Shown piece by piece: positions 49,166 to 58,189 of a stretch of DNA of 64,000 bases. This DNA comes from Janthinobacterium saanense (lineage in GTDB: Bacteria; Pseudomonadota; Gammaproteobacteria; Burkholderiales; Burkholderiaceae_D): the NCBI RefSeq assembly GCF_014200675.1, contig NZ_JACHCI010000018.1, positions 61,361-125,360 of the forward strand, written 5' to 3'. Numbering within the stretch: position 1 is the stretch's first letter; every line of letters starts with the position of its first letter. The notes beneath the pieces were generated by a model. The model did no database searches, was not told the DNA's origin, and saw only the letters and a list, made by a program, of their open reading frames with translations. A program made the translations under genes and the position numbers.

Positions 49166-50142
49166 GCGCGATCGATATCGTTTATCTGTGGGTCGATGGC
49201 GCGGACCCGGCCTGGCGCGCGCGCCGGCAGCAAGCCTATGCAGCATGGACGCAAGCCCACGACGGCAAGCTGGCCCTGCACGGCAATGTGGCGGGTCGCT
49301 ACCGCGATAACGGCGAGTTGCGCTACAACCTGCGGGCGCTGGAAAAATTCTTCCCCGGTCACGGCCATATCTATCTGCTGACGGACCGGCAGGTGCCTGC
49401 CTGGCTGCGTGCATCGGCGCGCTTGAGCGTGATCGACCACGCCAGCCTGATGCCGGCTGGCGCGCTGCCCGTCTTCGATTCCGGCCATATCGAATCGTAT
49501 CTGCACCAGCTACCCGGCCTGTCCGAGCAGTTCCTGTATTTCAATGACGACGTATTCCTGGGCGCGCCGTTTGAGCCCGCGCTATGGTTCGGCGCGGCAG
49601 GTGATGGCTTGAGCGTGTTTACCGAAAGTGCGCCGGCGCCGGCGTTCGATGATTTGCGTCCGGACGTGGCGGCGCCTGTCAATTGCGCCACTTTGTCGCG
49701 GCACTGGCTGTCGGCGAAGTATGCTGATTATGTGCACGCGCCGTGTCTGTATGCGCACGCGCCGCGGCCCATGCTGAAAAGCCAGCTGCACGCACTGGAA
49801 GCGCTGGCGCCCGAGATGTTCGCCGGCGTGCGCCAGACCGTGTTCCGCGCCTGGCAGACACCTGCCTTGCTGCCGGACCTGGTGCCGCGCTGGATGGTCT
49901 ACATGGGCTATGCGCGCCAGCAGACACTCGATCCGTTGCATATCGCCAGCGGCGCGGACGATGCGCCTTTGGCTTTGGCTCAATTGGTGGAACGCTTTGG
50001 TGAACTGCCTTTTTTCTGCATCAACGATACCTGCGACGAGGCCGAGGACGACGATCCGAGATTACTGCGCGTGGCCGCTACCTTGCAGTCGTTGCTGCCG
50101 CAGCCGTCCTCATTTGAAAAAGCGCCAGCTTCAGGCGCGTAA
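49162..50142 (+). CDS. Stealth-type capsular polysaccharide phosphotransferase
   Basis: A roughly 326-residue protein of the Stealth family (hexose-1-phosphate transfer in capsule assembly). Conserved regions appear in order: CR1 DIVYLWVDGADPAW, CR2 RDNGELRYNLRALEKFF with IYLLTDRQVPAWL, CR3 around LPGLSEQFLYFNDDVFLG, CR4 ELPFFCINDTCDEAEDDD. The first start that gives this N-terminus is TTG at 49162, overlapping the chelatase stop (TTGA), with no clear ribosome site; a TTG at 49129 is the alternative. Its last 12 bases overlap the end of the convergent cobA gene. Confidence 0.85.
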   Translation: MSAIDIVYLWVDGADPAWRARRQQAYAAWTQAHDGKLALHGNVAGRYRDNGELRYNLRALEKFFPGHGHIYLLTDRQVPAWLRASARLSVIDHASLMPAGALPVFDSGHIESYLHQLPGLSEQFLYFNDDVFLGAPFEPALWFGAAGDGLSVFTESAPAPAFDDLRPDVAAPVNCATLSRHWLSAKYADYVHAPCLYAHAPRPMLKSQLHALEALAPEMFAGVRQTVFRAWQTPALLPDLVPRWMVYMGYARQQTLDPLHIASGADDAPLALAQLVERFGELPFFCINDTCDEAEDDDPRLLRVAATLQSLLPQPSSFEKAPASGA

Positions 50143-50889
50143 GGCCAGCTTGGGCAAGTCCACGTTCTGCGTGGCACGCGTGGCCATGGCTTCGCCCAGC
50201 ATCACCAGCACCGGGCCTTGCGTGGTGCCCAGGCCTTGCGCCAGGCCGCTCAGCGCCATGCGCAGTATGCGCTGCTCGGGGCGGCTGCAGTTTTCGATCA
50301 CGACTACGGGCGTGCCGGCAGGCCGGCCTTGCGCCAGCAAGCGCTGCGCGGTGGCGATGGCTTCGCGCCCGCCCATGTATTGCACCAGGGTGTCGCAGTC
50401 GGGGATGGCCGCCTGCTCCGGCTGGTCCGGCGCCGTGCTCGACGTAAAAAACGCCACGCTGCGCGAGACGCCACGCTTGGTCAGCGGCTGCTGCGTGGCA
50501 GCGGCGGCAGCCAGCGCGGTGGTAATGCCGGGCACCACTTCGACTTCGATGCCGGCTTCTTCCAGCGCGCGCAATTCTTCATCGGCGCGGCCAAACAGCA
50601 TCGGGTCGCCCCCTTTCAAGCGCACCACGATGGCGTGCTTGCGCGCGTTATCGACCAGTTGCTTGTTGATGAAAGCCTGGGCCGTCGACAACTGGCCGCA
50701 GCGCTTGCCGACCAGGATTTTCTGCGCCTGCGGACACAGCTCCAGCATCTCTTCGGTGACCAGTGCGTCGTGCAGCACCACGCCGGCTTGCGCCAGCAGG
50801 CGCGCGCCGCGCAGTGTCATCAGGTCTTGCGCGCCGGGGCCGGCGCCCACCAGATAGACTTTGCCGGGTAGAGATGTGAAATTGTTCAT
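50131..50889 (-). CDS. cobA: uroporphyrinogen-III C-methyltransferase
   Basis: A 252-residue SUMT that makes precorrin-2 for siroheme. VYLVGAGPGAQDLMTLRGA and VVRLKGGDPMLFGR are the family blocks; the SAM-binding GAGPG is intact. It lacks the CysG N-terminal dehydrogenase/ferrochelatase half, so those steps must come from elsewhere. Last gene of the sulfate operon. It overlaps the convergent Stealth gene by 12 bases. Confidence 0.93.
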   Translation of the reverse strand: MNNFTSLPGKVYLVGAGPGAQDLMTLRGARLLAQAGVVLHDALVTEEMLELCPQAQKILVGKRCGQLSTAQAFINKQLVDNARKHAIVVRLKGGDPMLFGRADEELRALEEAGIEVEVVPGITTALAAAAATQQPLTKRGVSRSVAFFTSSTAPDQPEQAAIPDCDTLVQYMGGREAIATAQRLLAQGRPAGTPVVVIENCSRPEQRILRMALSGLAQGLGTTQGPVLVMLGEAMATRATQNVDLPKLALRA

Positions 50890-50927
50890 GGTGCCTGCCT
50901 TCCTTGCCTGCCTTGGTCGAAGCGGAT

Positions 50928-52244
50928 TTATAAACGAATCATGCCGGCTGCGACGGTTTGGTGGGTGACTTCATCGATCAGGATAAACGCGCCCGTGGCA
51001 CGGATATCGGCGTAGGCATCGGCCGCCAGCGGCTGCTGCACGCTCAAGCTGATGCGCGCGATGTCGTTCAGCTTCAAGCCATCGGCCGGGTGGCGCTGCT
51101 GCGTGTTGATGTCGAGGATGGAGTCGATCAGCGTGACCTTGGCGGCCGTCTGTTTCGTGCCATGCTTGATCCAGTATTTGCGGCGCAGGTCCAGACTATC
51201 TTCCGACAGCCAGCACACATCGGCCACCACCTGTTTCAGCAGGGTGGCAGGGCGGTCATGGCCAGCTAACAGATCGCCGCGCGAAATATCCAGGTACTCG
51301 TTCAGCAGCAGGGTCACCGACTGGCCCACCACGGCCGACGGCAGCGAGCCGTCGAGCGTGACGATATCCTTGACGGTGGCGCTCTGGCCCGAAGGCTGGA
51401 CCACCAGGGTGTCGCCGATGCTGACCTTGCCCGCTTCGATACGGCCCATATAGCCGCGGAAGTCGTTCGCTTCGTGGCCGTTGTGGCGCGCCACCAGTTG
51501 CACCGGGAAGCGGAATGGCGCATCGTGCGATTCATCGTAGACGGACAAGGACTCGAGCAGCTCGATCAGGGTCGGGCCCGTGTACCAGCCCAGCTTGTCG
51601 CCGCGCTCGACCACGTTGTCGCCGGTCAAAGCCGACAGTGGTATCGGCGTGATGTCTTTCAAGCCCAGCGACTGGGCAAATTCACGGTAAGCGGCCACGA
51701 TGCGGTCGTACACCGTTTGATCGTAGTCGACCAGGTCCATCTTGTTGACGGCAACGACCACGTGCTCGATCTGCAGCAAATGGGCAATCGTCGAATGGCG
51801 CTTGGTCTGTATCAGCAATTCCACGCTGCCGTCATCGCCCAGTTTGACTTTCGACACGTCGATCAGGATGATCACGGCGTCAGCGGTCGAAGCGCCGGTG
51901 ACCATATTGCGCGTGTACTGTTCATGGCCCGGCGTGTCGGCGATGATGAATTTGCGCTTGGGCGTGGCGAAGTAGCGGTAAGCCACGTCGATGGTGATGC
52001 CTTGCTCGCGTTCCGCTTCCAGGCCGTCCGTCAGCAGGGACAGGTCGACCGTGTCGCCCACCGTGCGCTTGTGCTTGGAGCGCGACATGGCGTCGAGCTG
52101 GTCGGCGAAGATGCCTTTGCTGTCGAACAGCAAACGGCCGATCAGGGTGCTCTTGCCGTCATCGACGGAACCGGCCGTGATAAAGCGCAGCATGCCGCGT
52201 TCAACGTTATCGGTGAGTGTGGTGTTCAGGACTGCTGCGTTCAT
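50928..52244 (-). CDS. cysN: sulfate adenylyltransferase, GTPase subunit
   Basis: A 438-residue EF-Tu-like GTPase that drives ATP sulfurylase. G1 is GSVDDGKSTLIGRLL and G3 is DTPGHEQYTRNMVTGAS; NKMDLVDYD is G4. The length lacks the C-terminal APS kinase (CysC) seen in CysNC fusions, consistent with direct APS reduction. The start shares one base with the cysD stop (TAATG). Confidence 0.95.
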   Translation of the reverse strand: MNAAVLNTTLTDNVERGMLRFITAGSVDDGKSTLIGRLLFDSKGIFADQLDAMSRSKHKRTVGDTVDLSLLTDGLEAEREQGITIDVAYRYFATPKRKFIIADTPGHEQYTRNMVTGASTADAVIILIDVSKVKLGDDGSVELLIQTKRHSTIAHLLQIEHVVVAVNKMDLVDYDQTVYDRIVAAYREFAQSLGLKDITPIPLSALTGDNVVERGDKLGWYTGPTLIELLESLSVYDESHDAPFRFPVQLVARHNGHEANDFRGYMGRIEAGKVSIGDTLVVQPSGQSATVKDIVTLDGSLPSAVVGQSVTLLLNEYLDISRGDLLAGHDRPATLLKQVVADVCWLSEDSLDLRRKYWIKHGTKQTAAKVTLIDSILDINTQQRHPADGLKLNDIARISLSVQQPLAADAYADIRATGAFILIDEVTHQTVAAGMIRL

Positions 52245-53155
52245 TAGAAATACCCTGCTTTCTTGCGTTTTTCCATCGAGGCTTCGGAGGTCTGGTCATC
52301 CATGCGCGTGGCGCCCCGTTCCGTGATTTGCGTAATTGCCGTTTCGGCGATGATGGCGTCCACCGTGGCTGCATCTGACGATACGGGGCAGGTGCATGAA
52401 ATATCGCCGACGGTGCGGAAGCGCACGACCTGCGTTTCCACCGTTTCACCGTCGCGCGGCGGCGTCAGGTCGGTCAACGGCACCAGCAGGCCATTGCGCG
52501 GGATCACCTGGCGCTCATGCGCAAAGTAGATCGGCGGCAATTCCAGCTTTTCGCGGGCGATGTATTGCCACACGTCCAGTTCGGTCCAGTTCGAGATGGG
52601 GAAAACACGCATGTTTTCGCCGGGGTGCACGCGGGTGTTATACAAATCCCACAATTCCGGGCGCTGGGCTTTCGGGTCCCAGGCGCCGAATTCGTCGCGG
52701 AAGGAAAAGATGCGTTCCTTGGCGCGGGCCTTTTCCTCGTCGCGGCGGGCGCCACCGATGCAGGCGTCAAAACCGTGTTCGGCGATGGTTTCGAGCAAGG
52801 TGACCGCTTGCGCGGCGTTGCGCGAATCCGTGGCCGGGTTGCGCAGGCGCACCGTGCCGCGCTTGATCGAGTCTTCGACCGAGCCGACGATCAGGCGTTC
52901 GCCCAGTTCCGCCACTTTCTTGTCGCGGAAGGTAATGACTTCCGGAAAATTGTGGCCCGTGTCGATATGCACCAGGGGAAAGGGGAACTTGCCTGGGCGG
53001 AAGGCTTTTTCCGCCAGGCGCAGCAGGACGACAGAATCCTTGCCGCCCGAAAACAGCAGCGCAGGGTTGGTCGACTCGGCCGCCACTTCACGCAAGATGT
53101 GGATGGCTTCCGATTCAAGGCTGTCGAGATGGCGCTGGTTCAAAATATTGCTCAT
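52244..53155 (-). CDS. cysD: sulfate adenylyltransferase, catalytic subunit
   Basis: A 303-residue PP-loop ATP pyrophosphatase-type subunit forming APS from sulfate and ATP. The PP-loop is LLFSGGKDSVVLLRLA, and IGGARRDEEKARAKERIFSF is the family block. Immediately upstream of cysN. Confidence 0.95.
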   Translation of the reverse strand: MSNILNQRHLDSLESEAIHILREVAAESTNPALLFSGGKDSVVLLRLAEKAFRPGKFPFPLVHIDTGHNFPEVITFRDKKVAELGERLIVGSVEDSIKRGTVRLRNPATDSRNAAQAVTLLETIAEHGFDACIGGARRDEEKARAKERIFSFRDEFGAWDPKAQRPELWDLYNTRVHPGENMRVFPISNWTELDVWQYIAREKLELPPIYFAHERQVIPRNGLLVPLTDLTPPRDGETVETQVVRFRTVGDISCTCPVSSDAATVDAIIAETAITQITERGATRMDDQTSEASMEKRKKAGYF

Positions 53156-53195
53156 ATTGGATGCTTTCTTGTTCTGCTGCGTCTGTTATGTCTGT

Positions 53196-53912
53196 TCAGG
53201 CTGGCACGGATTTGATGCGTATCAATTTGCCGTCTACCATGTGCAAGCCGCATTCCTTGGAATCGGGGTTTTCCCACCACCAGCGCCCGGCGCGTACATC
53301 TTCGCCCGGCTCGATGGCGCGCGTGCACGGTTCGCAGCCTATCGATGGATAACCCTGGTCGTGCAGCGCGTTATACGGCACGTCGTTGGCGCGGATATAC
53401 GCCCACACGTCTTCTTCCGACCAGTCGGCCAGCGGATTGAATTTCGTCATGGCATGCGCTGCGTCATCTTCCTGCACATGCAGTTCGGCGCGCGTGGTCG
53501 ACTGGGCGCGGCGCTGGCCCGTGACCCAGGCCTTGTTGCCGGCCAAAGCCCGTCCCAGCGGCTCGACCTTGCGGATGCGGCAGCATTCGCGGCGCATCTC
53601 GACGTTATTGTAAAACGCGTTCAAGCCGTTCTGTTCCACGTAAGCCGCCACGGCTTCCGGTTGCGGACGGTACAGCACGATGTCATGATCGTAACGGGTC
53701 TTGACCTTGTCCAGCACAGCCAGGGTTTCCTGGTGCAAGCGTCCCGTTTCCAGCGAAAAGATGCCGATCGGCAGCTTCGCTTTCAATATCATGTCGGTCA
53801 GCACCATGTCTTCGGCTGCGAGGCTAGAGGCGAACACGGCTGGCGAAAAATCGGCAGCGATGCGTGTCAGCGTTTGCTGGGTGGCGTCGATTAAAGTAGT
53901 CAAATCGCTCAT
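53196..53912 (-). CDS. cysH: APS (adenylyl-sulfate) reductase
   Basis: A 238-residue reductase that makes sulfite. Besides the PP-loop-like FASSLAAEDMVLTD it has CCRIRK and GCEPCTR, the two cysteine pairs that bind a [4Fe-4S] cluster. This marks an APS reductase rather than the PAPS reductase of E. coli. The catalytic KECGLH lies near the C-terminus. Starts 9 bases after the DUF934 gene ends. Confidence 0.93.
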   Translation of the reverse strand: MSDLTTLIDATQQTLTRIAADFSPAVFASSLAAEDMVLTDMILKAKLPIGIFSLETGRLHQETLAVLDKVKTRYDHDIVLYRPQPEAVAAYVEQNGLNAFYNNVEMRRECCRIRKVEPLGRALAGNKAWVTGQRRAQSTTRAELHVQEDDAAHAMTKFNPLADWSEEDVWAYIRANDVPYNALHDQGYPSIGCEPCTRAIEPGEDVRAGRWWWENPDSKECGLHMVDGKLIRIKSVPA

Positions 53913-53921
53913 GGGCTTTCC

Positions 53922-54482
53922 TCAGATGCCGGCCGCGTTGTCGAGGTCAGGATTCTGGCCTACGCGGTGGTGGCGGCGGAACAAGGGCGATTTCTGGTCC
54001 CACGAGGCCTGGTAGGTTTCCGAAAACACCGATAGCCCTTTCAAGGCGTCATGGATGCTGCGGTCCGGGCGCGTCGCATAGGCATCGAAACCGACCCTGT
54101 GCATGGAAAACAGCTGGTCGCGCAAGACGTCGCCGATGGCGCGCAATTCGCCCGTGTATGCCAGGCGGGCGCGCAAGTTGAAGGCGATGGAATAACCACG
54201 GCCATCGGTGAATTTCGGAAAGTCGATGGCGATGACGGGCAAGCGCGCCACATCGGCCGCCAGTTCTTCGGGCCGCTCGTCGCCGGCCAGCCAGACGCCG
54301 ATCTCGGGCAGGCGTGCGGCCAGGGCAGCGTATTGCGCTTTCCATACGCTCAAGGGCACGATGGCCTTGCCGGCTGGCACGACCACCGTTTCCGGCGTGT
54401 CGCCCTCGTCCAGGCGCAGCAAGCCCCAGTCATTGGCCACCACGGCGGCGTTCTTGATGATTTCTTCGCGTACTTCAAACAT
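53922..54482 (-). CDS. DUF934 protein of the sulfate operon
   Basis: A 186-residue protein always found with cysI in this lineage. The ATG at 54482 follows GGGGGAAG and overlaps the cysI stop by eight bases. DWGLLRLDEG, VWLAGDERPEELA, and GYSIAFNLRARLAYTGELR with GVGFDAYATRPD-like text match DUF934. Its role is not established; linked to sulfite reduction by context. Confidence 0.85.
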   Translation of the reverse strand: MFEVREEIIKNAAVVANDWGLLRLDEGDTPETVVVPAGKAIVPLSVWKAQYAALAARLPEIGVWLAGDERPEELAADVARLPVIAIDFPKFTDGRGYSIAFNLRARLAYTGELRAIGDVLRDQLFSMHRVGFDAYATRPDRSIHDALKGLSVFSETYQASWDQKSPLFRRHHRVGQNPDLDNAAGI

Positions 54483-56163
54483 ATTCGTCTTCCCCCACCA
54501 GGTTGCCGACCGTGATCGGCGTTGCATATACGTGTTCCTTGAACGGCGCCAGGCCCAGGCGCTGGGCCGTGTCGACGAAGCGTTCGTCTTCGTAGCGGTC
54601 GCGCACATAGACCTGCAGCAGGCGCGCGATGACTTCCGGCATCTGCAAGGCGGAGAACGATGGTCCGATGATCTTGCCGATGGCAGCGTGGTTGCCCTGC
54701 GCCCCGCCGATCGACACTTGATACCATTCGCTGCCATCCTTGTCGACGCCGAGAATGCCGATGCTGCCCACGTGATGGTGGCCGCAGGCATTGATGCAGC
54801 CCGAAATGTTCAGCTCGATTTCGCCGATGTCGTGCTGGAAGTCGATATTGTCGAAACGCTCAGCAATCGCGGCGGCGATCGGCAGCGACTTGGCATTGGC
54901 CAGCGAGCAGAAATCGCCGCCCGGGCAGCAGATCATGTCGGTCAGCAAGCCGATATTCGGCGTGGCCAGGCCATGCGCCTTGGCTTCCTGCCACAGTTTG
55001 AACAGTTTCGACTGTTCCACGTCGGCCAGCACCAGGTTTTGTTCATGCGTGACGCGCAATTCGCCAAAGCTGTAGCGGTCGGACAAATCAGCCACGAAGT
55101 CGATCTGCTCGGCCGTCGCGTCGCCAGGCGGCACGCCGGTTTTCTTCAGCGACAAGACCACGGCCACGTAACCTGGGCGCTGGTGCGGCTTGACGTTGCG
55201 CGCCAGCCAGTTCACATACGCCTTGTTGTCGGCGTGTTCGCCGGCGAAATCGAGGTCAGGCAGGGCGGCGTAGGCGGGCGGCTGGAAGAAGTCGGCCACG
55301 CGCTGCATTTCTTCCACGGTCAAGGTTTCCGGGCCATCTTTCAAATCGGCCCATTCTTCTTCCACCTGGCGCGTGAATTCTTCCACGCCGATTGCCTTGA
55401 GCAAGATCTTGATGCGGGCCTTGTATTTGTTGTCGCGGCGGCCGTGCAGGTTGTACACGCGCATGATGGCCTGCACATAGGTCAGCAAATGTTGCCACGG
55501 CAAGAAGTCGCGCACCACGCTGCCCAGGATAGGCGTGCGGCCCATGCCGCCGCCGGCCATCACCTTGAAGCCCACTTCGCCGGCGTCATTGCGCACGGCT
55601 GTCAGGCCGATGTCATGCACGGCGATGGCGGCGCGGTCTTCTTCGGCGCCATTGATGGCGACCTTGAACTTGCGCGGCAGGGCGATAAACTCGGGGTGGA
55701 AGGTGCTCCATTGGCGCAGCACTTCCGCGTATGGGCGCGGATCGATGATTTCATCGGCAGCGACGCCGGCAAACGGATCGGATGTTGTATTACGGATACA
55801 GTTGCCGGAGGTCTGGATCGCGTGCATTTCCACCGAGGCCAGGTCCGTCAGGATATCGGGCGTCTGTTCCAGCTCGATCCAGTTGAACTGGATATTCTGG
55901 CGCGTGGTGAAGTGGCCATAACCGCGGTCATATTTACGCGCGATATGGGCAAACATGCGCATCTGTTTCGACGACAGCAAGCCATACGGCACCGCGATGC
56001 GCAGCATATAGGCGTGGCGCTGCATGTACAGGCCGTTTTGCAGGCGCAGCGGAATGAATTCCTCTTCCGTCAGTTCATTGGCGAGTCGGCGTGCAACCTG
56101 GTCGCGGTATTGCGCGATGCGTTCTTTGACGATGAGGTGGTCATACTGATCGTAGTGGTACAT
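54475..56163 (-). CDS. cysI: ferredoxin-type sulfite (nitrite) reductase
   Basis: A 562-residue siroheme/[4Fe-4S] reductase that makes sulfide. Cluster cysteines are in CCPGGDFCSLANAKS and ISGCINACGHHHVG. ARKYDRGYGHFTTRQNIQF and QTSGNCIRNTTSDPFAGV are the typical N-terminal blocks. No CysJ flavoprotein is nearby, so electrons probably come from ferredoxin (inference). Confidence 0.93.
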   Translation of the reverse strand: MYHYDQYDHLIVKERIAQYRDQVARRLANELTEEEFIPLRLQNGLYMQRHAYMLRIAVPYGLLSSKQMRMFAHIARKYDRGYGHFTTRQNIQFNWIELEQTPDILTDLASVEMHAIQTSGNCIRNTTSDPFAGVAADEIIDPRPYAEVLRQWSTFHPEFIALPRKFKVAINGAEEDRAAIAVHDIGLTAVRNDAGEVGFKVMAGGGMGRTPILGSVVRDFLPWQHLLTYVQAIMRVYNLHGRRDNKYKARIKILLKAIGVEEFTRQVEEEWADLKDGPETLTVEEMQRVADFFQPPAYAALPDLDFAGEHADNKAYVNWLARNVKPHQRPGYVAVVLSLKKTGVPPGDATAEQIDFVADLSDRYSFGELRVTHEQNLVLADVEQSKLFKLWQEAKAHGLATPNIGLLTDMICCPGGDFCSLANAKSLPIAAAIAERFDNIDFQHDIGEIELNISGCINACGHHHVGSIGILGVDKDGSEWYQVSIGGAQGNHAAIGKIIGPSFSALQMPEVIARLLQVYVRDRYEDERFVDTAQRLGLAPFKEHVYATPITVGNLVGEDEYV

Positions 56164-56253
56164 ATCGAGTCCTAAAAAAGCCGGGGTGCTGGAAGATTGC
56201 CTGGGTTATATTTTTTTGATGTTTTCTGTTGCTGATGTTCTTTTACTACATTC

Positions 56254-57027
56254 TTAATAGATTAGCTTCACGGCGACGGTGGTCAAGGTTATGGCCAACA
56301 AGGCTCTTAAAAACTTTTCCGGCACGGAGCGGGCTATCCAGGAACCGAGGGTGATGCCGGGCAGGGAGCCGATCAGCAGGGAGAACAGCAACTCCCAGTG
56401 GATGGAGCCCAGCCACCAGTGGCCGAGGGCGGCAATGGCCGTCAGCGGCACGGCATACGCAATATCGGTGCCTGCCACTTCGGCGGAACTCATGCGTGGA
56501 TACAGCATCACCAGCAAAGTTGCGCCGATGGCGCCGGCGCCGATCGACGACACGGTGACCAGGATGCCCAGCACGGCGCCGGAAATGATGGTGGCAGCTG
56601 CCAGCTGCTTGCCTTGTAATTGTTTTTCAGGCCGGGCGTTGATCCAGGCCAGCATGCGGCCCTTGAATAACAGCGCCACTACAGTCAGCAGCACCGATGC
56701 GGCGATCGAATAGCGTATGATCTGGCCGATTTCCGGCGACAGGGTGCCGAACGATTTCAAGGCCAGGGTGGCAACGACGGCGGCGGGCAGGGCGCCCATG
56801 CACAGCAATTTGACGATATCCCAGCGCACGGTGCCGCGCACGCGGTGCGTCAGGGCGCCAGCGCTCTTGGTAATCGAGGCAAAGGCCAGGTCGGTACCGA
56901 CGGCCACCGATGGCGCTACGCCAAAAAGCAAAGTTAACAGGGGTGTCATCAGCGAACCTCCGCCCACGCCGGTCATTCCAACCAGTAATCCAACGGCAAA
57001 TCCTGAGACTATATAAGACAAAGTCAT
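56254..57027 (-). CDS. TSUP family sulfite exporter-like protein
   Basis: A 257-residue polytopic protein (TauE/SafE type). GFAVGLLVGMTGVGGGSLMTP and a second repeat TVSSIGAGAIGATLLVMLYP show the internal duplication, with about eight helices. First gene of the operon, 90 bases before cysI, and likely to move sulfite or a related sulfur oxyanion. Confidence 0.88.
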   Translation of the reverse strand: MTLSYIVSGFAVGLLVGMTGVGGGSLMTPLLTLLFGVAPSVAVGTDLAFASITKSAGALTHRVRGTVRWDIVKLLCMGALPAAVVATLALKSFGTLSPEIGQIIRYSIAASVLLTVVALLFKGRMLAWINARPEKQLQGKQLAAATIISGAVLGILVTVSSIGAGAIGATLLVMLYPRMSSAEVAGTDIAYAVPLTAIAALGHWWLGSIHWELLFSLLIGSLPGITLGSWIARSVPEKFLRALLAITLTTVAVKLIY

Positions 57028-57189
57028 GCTTGTACCCCCAAAGTACCGACAATAGTAATAAACTTAGTGTTTAATCCAAACTACTAAGTACGCATTTGCT
57101 TATATGCGATATGGGTATATGCATGAACGTAAAATCATGGGTAGGGCGGAAATCTCGGTCTATCACCGCAATCTAGGGCAAAACCAGCA
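57028..57189. promoter_or_regulatory. divergent promoter region of the sulfate operon and cysB
   Basis: 162 AT-rich bases. TTGGAT-N16-TACTAT on the minus strand is a weak promoter candidate. On the plus side ATATGC occurs twice within 22 bases (near 57102 and 57117), a possible LysR-type site. CysB would be expected to act here. Confidence 0.4.
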
Positions 57190-58131
57190 ATGAACCTCCA
57201 TCAACTGCGCTTCGTGCGCGAAGCGGTCCGGCAGAATTACAACCTGACCGATGCCGCCAAGGCTTTGTTTACGTCGCAACCGGGCGTGTCGAAAGCCATT
57301 ATCGAGCTGGAAGAAGAGCTGGGCGTGGATATCTTCACGCGCCACGGCAAGCGCATTCGTGGTTTGACGGAGCCGGGCCGTCTGGTGCTGGAATCGGTCG
57401 AGCTGGTGATGCAGGAAATCGATAGCATGAAGCGCATCGGCAAGGAATATGCAGCCCAGGACAGCGGCAGCTTTACCATTGCCACGACGCACACGCAGGC
57501 GCGCTACACCTTGCCCAAGGTGGTGCAGGCCTTCATGCTCAAGTTTCCCAAGGTGCGATTGTCATTGTTGCAAGGCAACCCGCGCCAGATCGCCGAGATG
57601 GTGCAGCGCGACCAGGCCGACCTGGCGATTGCCACCGAGTCGATTGCCGCCATCGACGGCCTGATCACCTTGCCGTGTTACCAATGGGAACACGTGGTGG
57701 TGGTGCCGGCCGAGCATGCGCTGCTGAAATCGAAGTCCGTGACCCTGGAAGAAATCGCCGCCTACCCGTTGATTACCTATGACAGTGCGTTTGCCGGACG
57801 TAACAAGATAGACCATGCTTTTGTGCTGCGCGGCCTGAAACCGGACGTCTTGCTGGAAGCCATCGATGCCGACGTGATCAAGACTTATGTCGAGTTGGGC
57901 ATGGGGGTTGGTATCATAGCGGGTATGGCGTTTGATGCCGAGCGTGACAAAGGCTTGCGCGCGATTCCTGTGGGCCACTTGTTCGGCATGAATGTGTCGC
58001 GCGTGGCCGTCAAGCAGGGCGCGTATTTGCGCAGCTATATCTACACCTTTATCGAACTGCTGACACCGACCCTGAACCGCAAACTGATAGAACAGGCGAT
58101 GAGCGGCGATAAAGAACATTACGAACTATAA
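57190..58131 (+). CDS. cysB: CysB-like LysR transcriptional regulator
   Basis: A 313-residue activator of sulfur assimilation. The HTH is MNLHQLRFVREAVRQN through TSQPGVSKAIIELEEELG. The ligand domain has TIATTHTQARYTLPKVVQAF, a CysB/Cbl signature, and GMGVGIIAGMAF. Divergent from the operon it should control; it senses N-acetylserine in known homologues. Confidence 0.93.
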   Translation: MNLHQLRFVREAVRQNYNLTDAAKALFTSQPGVSKAIIELEEELGVDIFTRHGKRIRGLTEPGRLVLESVELVMQEIDSMKRIGKEYAAQDSGSFTIATTHTQARYTLPKVVQAFMLKFPKVRLSLLQGNPRQIAEMVQRDQADLAIATESIAAIDGLITLPCYQWEHVVVVPAEHALLKSKSVTLEEIAAYPLITYDSAFAGRNKIDHAFVLRGLKPDVLLEAIDADVIKTYVELGMGVGIIAGMAFDAERDKGLRAIPVGHLFGMNVSRVAVKQGAYLRSYIYTFIELLTPTLNRKLIEQAMSGDKEHYEL

Positions 58132-58144
58132 CAAGGCCTGACAA

Positions 58145-58165
58145 GGCCGGGTGTTTTGCCCGGCC
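58145..58165 (+). other. hairpin after cysB
   Basis: GGCCGGG pairs with CCCGGCC around TGTTTTG. No T run follows, so termination is uncertain and read-through into the methyltransferase gene is possible. Confidence 0.5.
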
Positions 58166-58189
58166 AGGACTATATTTAAGAGAAGAAAC

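Noticed and set aside
54208..56175. A 655-codon plus-strand frame over cysI
   Set aside because: Antisense shadow; cysI is supported by cluster cysteines and operon order.
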